Assembly (NCBI RefSeq): GCF_000220395.1 | Contig: NW_004086355.1 | Location: forward strand, 1-39,551 | Direction: 5' to 3' | DNA from: Ichthyophthirius multifiliis | Taxonomy: Eukaryota; Ciliophora; Oligohymenophorea; Hymenostomatida | DNA length: 39,551 nucleotides | In this document: positions 35,487 to 39,551 of the stretch, in pieces | Numbering within the stretch: the first letter of the stretch is position 1 | How the letters are laid out: each line of letters opens with the position of its first letter | Made by a program: the position numbers and the translations under genes | Notes under the pieces: model-generated | Told to the model about the DNA's origin: nothing | The model's input: the letters and a program-made list of their open reading frames with translations, nothing else | The model's database searches: none

Positions 35487-36626
35487 TCAATATTTTTAAA
35501 AGTTATCCCATTATTTTCTTGAAGGATAATATTCAATCGAAAATTTGATTTCTTCTCCAATTTAAAGTTTACTTAATTACAAATTAAAATCATAATCAGA
35601 TTCACCATAATGCCCAAAAAACATCAATTTAATTTAAAATATATCATTTTTAATAATAAAATTGCTTATATTAGATTTGATAGTGCCATTATCTACTTAT
35701 AAGCTTTTCAAAAAAGAATAATTTTATCCATCTTAATCAATCCCTTTAATTATGATTGAGTTTTTATCATTTTTTTTGACCAAAATTCTTCTTTAAAGGA
35801 CAAATTAAGGAATTTCAACACCTAATTTTTTCATTAACAGTTCCATAACATCATCACACATTGCATTAATTCTTAAAGCAGCAATATCATCCAAAGGAGT
35901 TTTTTAAAGATTAATAATTACAAGTTTTCCGCCAAGTTCAGCTGTAAGCCTGGGCATATCGGCTGCAGGAGTAACTCTTAAGCTACTTCCGAGAACTAAA
36001 TGTAAATCTGAGATTTTGGAATGATGAAATCCATTTTTTAATTCGTTTTCAGGTAAATCTTCACCAAAATTAATAATAGAATCATATAATTTGCCATCAC
36101 ATTTTTCACATTTTCTTTGTGTTTCATGATTATGTACTTATTATGCTGTCCTGCATCTAAAATCTCTAATATATTCGCTTTTACATTTCTTGCATTTCTC
36201 TAAATTAGTATTTCCATGAAGTTCAGCTAACTTTTTGACTGGAAAACCACTTCTTCTATGTAAACCGTCAACATTTTGACTTATTAAATATTTTAAATAC
36301 CCTAATTTTTCCAATTATATTAAGGACATATGTGTCTTGGATGGGACTGCCTTTAACATGTTTATTTTTGTGAATTAGTTCTTCTTTTCTTAAGGCAGTT
36401 TTTATGCTAGTTTTTCCCAAGCACCTGGTCCAGTCTTTAGTACTGTGTTTATTCCACTTCGATAATCAGGGATACCAGATGATGTGGATATACCAGCACC
36501 TGTAAATGCTATAAAATGTTTGGAATTCATAATCATTTTTAATAGTATGTTTAATTTTTAATCTAATACTTCTGGAGAATCAAAATATTCTTTTTTTTCT
36601 TCATCGGTTTTGAGAGCTGTTTACAT
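35487..36626 (-). CDS. class IV sirtuin (SIRT6/7-like NAD-dependent deacylase) with C-terminal extension
   Basis: NAD+-dependent protein deacylase, 379 residues, one exon. Signature residues are all visible: [18 protein letters not shown] (41-58) for NAD binding, TGPGAWE (65-71), [12 protein letters not shown] (116-127), the catalytic His137 in ELHGN, and zinc cysteines 145/148 (CKKC) and 173/176 (CEKC). INFGEDLPE and [18 protein letters not shown] follow; '[15 protein letters not shown]' near 239-253 is the class IV hallmark. About 105 residues follow the catalytic domain (from about 275: [14 protein letters not shown] ... [19 protein letters not shown]) and look like a beta-rich domain of unknown role. 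Likely nuclear, acting on chromatin, by analogy with SIRT6/7. A perfect palindrome lies about 110 bp upstream. Confidence 0.95.
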
Positions 36627-37088
36627 ATTTTAATTCTTATTTTTTTTTATTTATTTATATATAATTAAATTAATGGATGTTGATTTTTTTATTAATTAAT
36701 GTTATTTTAAAAGGATAATAAAATCTGATAATTTTCTTTATGTATAGATTTTAATTCTATACATAGAACACTTTCAAAATATACTATTTAAGTAAATTTA
36801 GTATGTTAATGATAAATTCTATTATTATTTTATAGCGATTAATTTTTTTCTATTTCTTATTAGAAATTAATAAATTAATGTTAAATTTTTATTTATTATT
36901 AATTTTATTTATATATAAAATAAATAGTACAAAAAATTTATATGTATTTATTACAATTTATTTCCAATTAAATTTAATAATTCGTTTAAATTAATATATA
37001 TTTATATATATAAACATACAAAAATATTTAATTTAAATTAAAAGTAATAAAAAAATTATTTTTATTAATATTCTATTTACATTTATTT
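36627..37088. other. intergenic with sirtuin upstream region
   Basis: 462 bp between the sirtuin start and the stop of the next minus-strand gene. Apart from the palindrome at 36739-36765 it is plain A/T-rich sequence; the sirtuin promoter must lie here. Confidence 0.45.
36739..36765. repeat. perfect inverted repeat, 10-bp arms, 7-nt loop
   Basis: TATGTATAGA, a TTTTAAT spacer, then TCTATACATA. It lies 113 bp upstream of the sirtuin ATG on the minus strand. Could be a protein-binding dyad or a transcript hairpin; function is not shown. Confidence 0.8.
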
Positions 37089-39283
37089 TCAAAAAAATGT
37101 TTAAATTGATGAGAAAAATTTTTTATTTTATTCTGTTTTTATATTAATAATTTAATTATTTTAAATTTCTGTTTTTTTTCCTTCCTGCGCTTGTAATAAA
37201 TAATTTCTTTTATTTTTATTTTTATTTTTTTGAAAGTAATTTTAAAAAATATTTTTTTTAATATATATATGTATACTTCAAATTTCTACAAATATTTACA
37301 AATTAATCTTTTGATTAAGTTTAAAATATAATATTACACTTTTATCTATTTAATCCTTTATAATTTAATTAAATCATATTTTTTGTACTTTTAAGTGGAA
37401 TTAAGTCTGTTACATCTGATGCTTTTATTATTATAATTTCATTTTAGGTTTCCAAATGCAGAATATATTAATTAAAATAATTTGTTCTTAAAATTAATTA
37501 AATATTAATTATGTTTTCATTTTATATTTAAAAAAGATTATATTCTTGTTGCTTTTATTATAATTTGCTTAACTAAATAAAAATTAAAATATAATATTTC
37601 TGAAAAAAAAAAAAAAAATTAACTTATTCAAAATTAAAATTATATTTTTATTTCAAATCATCTAACTCATACAATATTTTTTGATATTTACTAAATAACA
37701 AATTAAACTATTAATTTCTATATTTGAAAAATTAAAAATATAAATAAATATATTTTACTCATTTTTAGATTTCTCTAATTCATCTTTAATTTATTTTTCA
37801 AATAATATATTTTATTAAGCAATTTGTTTAATTTACTCTTATAAACTATATATTGAATCAAGTAATTTTTAATTTTCATTATTTAACTATAAATTTTTAT
37901 ATTGTAATTCATTTATTTTAATATTTTCATCTTTTTAAATTATATTATTTTCTTTTTATTTTTCTTAATTATCTATTATTTTTCCTTCATAAATATCAAA
38001 TTATGCAAAATTTTTTAATTAAATTTATTACAATTAGAAAATTTAATCTTATAATATTTAAATTTAAGAATTTGCATAAATATTTTAATTAGTTAATTCT
38101 TCTTTTTATACTTTTAATATATTTATTTCTTTCTAAAAAGCTGAATTTCTTTTTTCCAATTCTTCATTTATTGATTCTATAATAGATTCTTAAATATCTT
38201 TTTATTTTAAAAAATTGAACTCTTCTAAGGCCTATTATTATAAAGAGTTTGCATTCTTAAGTTCCAATACATCATTTTTTAATATTCGATTTTCATTTTA
38301 TAAAATTTAATTTTTCTCTTATAGTTTTTCTATTTCTTTATTATTATCAGCTAATGAAATAACAGTATTTTATTCAATATAATTTCTTTTTTTTTATTTA
38401 ATAGTTCTTTTTAGAAAAATAAAAAAAATACCTAGAATTAACTAAAATAGGACTATTCTTTAACTTTTGGATTTCTGTGTCTAATCTAATTATTGTTTAA
38501 AGCATTTTATATGACTAATTAACAGATAATTATTTATTATAATTAGTCTTTTTTAATTCTTTTATAATACAATCGCTTTATGTAAGTTTACTTTGACCCA
38601 TTTTTTTTTTAGGAGATAAAAATTTCGCATAACCTGAGGCCAGCATTGTTTGAACTCCAATAAATTTATTTTAAGGTGATTAGAATTTTAAATTTTTCTA
38701 AGATTTTTAGGATTATATTTCCTCATTGAAGCTATCATAATTTATTTATTTTTCTTATTTATTCATTTGCTTATTGTATAATTATTGCTAAGTTGAATTA
38801 TTTAAACTTTTTGTATTAGTTAAATACTTTACTTTAGTTTAATTAATAGGTGAGTTTTATTATATTATGTTTAAATTTTCTTATTATATTAATGTATTTT
38901 ATTAAAATAATGGTGAATTTTACTATATATTAAGTGATTATTTTATAATATCTTCTGTTAAATTCTCTTCTAGAATCTTTTTTTATTGTAAATAAATTAA
39001 TATTAGTATTTTTATTTTTTTAAATTAAAACCTATATTTAACCATTTGATGTGCTTTATATTATTAACTTAAACATTCATTTTGCTTTTAAATTTCTTCA
39101 AGTTAAATAATTAATTATTTTTTTTCTTCTCGATCTTTCATTATTTCATTTTTTAAAATTTTTAATTTTTATTTCATTAATTTTAATTATTATTCTTCGT
39201 CTTTACTTTGTTCTATTTATTTTAATATTATTATTTTATTTGTTTTTACGCGAAAGATTAGATTATGAATTAAGATTTTCCAT
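37089..39283 (-). CDS. coiled-coil protein with globular C-terminal domain
   Basis: ATG 39283 (MENLNSQSNLS), intron 39213-39249 (37 nt, very short), then SKDEEQQLKLMKQKLKILKN. A second in-phase intron (about 38962-39037) joins YKAHQM to ILEENLTEDIIKQS. A serine/asparagine-rich part follows with near-repeats (IQQNSPLFQQN, IIQQNSPINQT), then ASGYAKFLSPKKKMGQSK and coiled coil (MLQTIIRLDTEIQKLKN; QYKNLQLNNENQKLLDSIYS; ILYELDDLKQKY). The C-terminal ~90 residues look globular: LETQNEIIIIKASDVTDLIP, QLNYKGLNRQKCNIIFQTQS and DQFVNICRNLKNYLLQAQEG, perhaps a PH-like or similar fold. TGA at 37089-37091. At least six small introns. Possibly a cortical or basal-body scaffold; the family is not recognised. 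Confidence 0.75.
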
Positions 39284-39551
39284 TAATTTAAAATTTTAAT
39301 TTATTATTTTTTATATTATTTTTTATAAATATATAAAATATTATTTTGAATTTAATGCATACTTTTAATTTTTAAGAATATATTGCTTTTATTATAGTCA
39401 AATATTATATTTATTTGATTTGGTTGTTTTATTTAAATAATAAAATTTATAAATAATTTTTTTTTGTATTTCTTTTAAATAAAATTTTATGTTTTAATTT
39501 TTTTCAAAATTTATAAATAATTATTACATATATATTAATTACGAAATATTA
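39284..39551. other. upstream A/T-rich sequence to window end
   Basis: 268 bp, presumably the promoter side of the last coiled-coil gene; no feature recognised. Confidence 0.45.

Noticed and set aside
1-39551. tRNA, rRNA, CRISPR, DNA transposon or retrovirus-like element
   Set aside because: No G/C-rich cloverleaf-like patch, no spaced direct repeats, no terminal repeats and no transposase, integrase or polymerase motifs were seen on either strand.

Overview
The window reads as macronuclear-type DNA of an oligohymenophorean ciliate. Base composition is roughly 85% A+T. Nearly every gene reads open only if TAA and TAG are glutamine and TGA is the sole stop, and introns are tiny (about 37-140 nt) GT...AG elements. 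That combination fits a hymenostome such as Ichthyophthirius multifiliis, with Tetrahymena as the next best match; the species call is inference. Because TAA/TAG are sense codons, standard-code open frames here are mostly antisense shadows. All genes below were read by hand with the ciliate code.

Layout. 1-3575 (minus): a mitochondrial carrier running off the left edge, an interrupted relic resembling the SAPS domain of PP6 phosphatase subunits, and a coiled-coil protein. 4134-5208 (+): an EF-hand protein. 5996-6773 (minus) and 7031-8289 (+): a small conserved-looking protein divergent from a secreted pepsin-type aspartyl protease. 8536-14826: a minus-strand run with a coiled-coil protein, proteasome subunit alpha-5, ribosomal protein uL5 (L11), another coiled-coil protein and a papain-type cysteine protease. 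15290-16322 (minus): a puzzling stretch holding a 100-residue two-exon gene and an eroded sequence faintly like S-adenosylmethionine decarboxylase. 16926-22279 (+): a basic Q/N/K-rich protein, an ankyrin protein in the same open frame, and a long SAPS-domain protein. 22620-29535 (minus): a TmcB-like multi-pass membrane PAS protein of about 1,500 residues and a 585-residue probable coiled-coil protein. 29536-31442: a gene-poor stretch. 31443-39283: an MFS transporter, a broken coding stretch, a spliced 33-codon micro-ORF, a class IV sirtuin and a terminal coiled-coil protein.

The genes do not form a pathway; this is an ordinary mixed eukaryotic neighbourhood of single-gene units. Shared themes are proteolysis (proteasome alpha-5, pepsin-like and papain-like proteases), PP6-type phosphatase regulation (one intact and one eroded SAPS gene) and several Q/N/K-rich coiled-coil proteins of possible cytoskeletal or ciliary role. 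I saw no tRNA, rRNA, CRISPR array, retrovirus-like element or DNA transposon. No clear previously undescribed system emerged. The best leads are the eroded SAPS copy, the open frame joining two + strand genes, the spliced micro-ORF, the sirtuin C-terminal extension and a palindrome upstream of the sirtuin.
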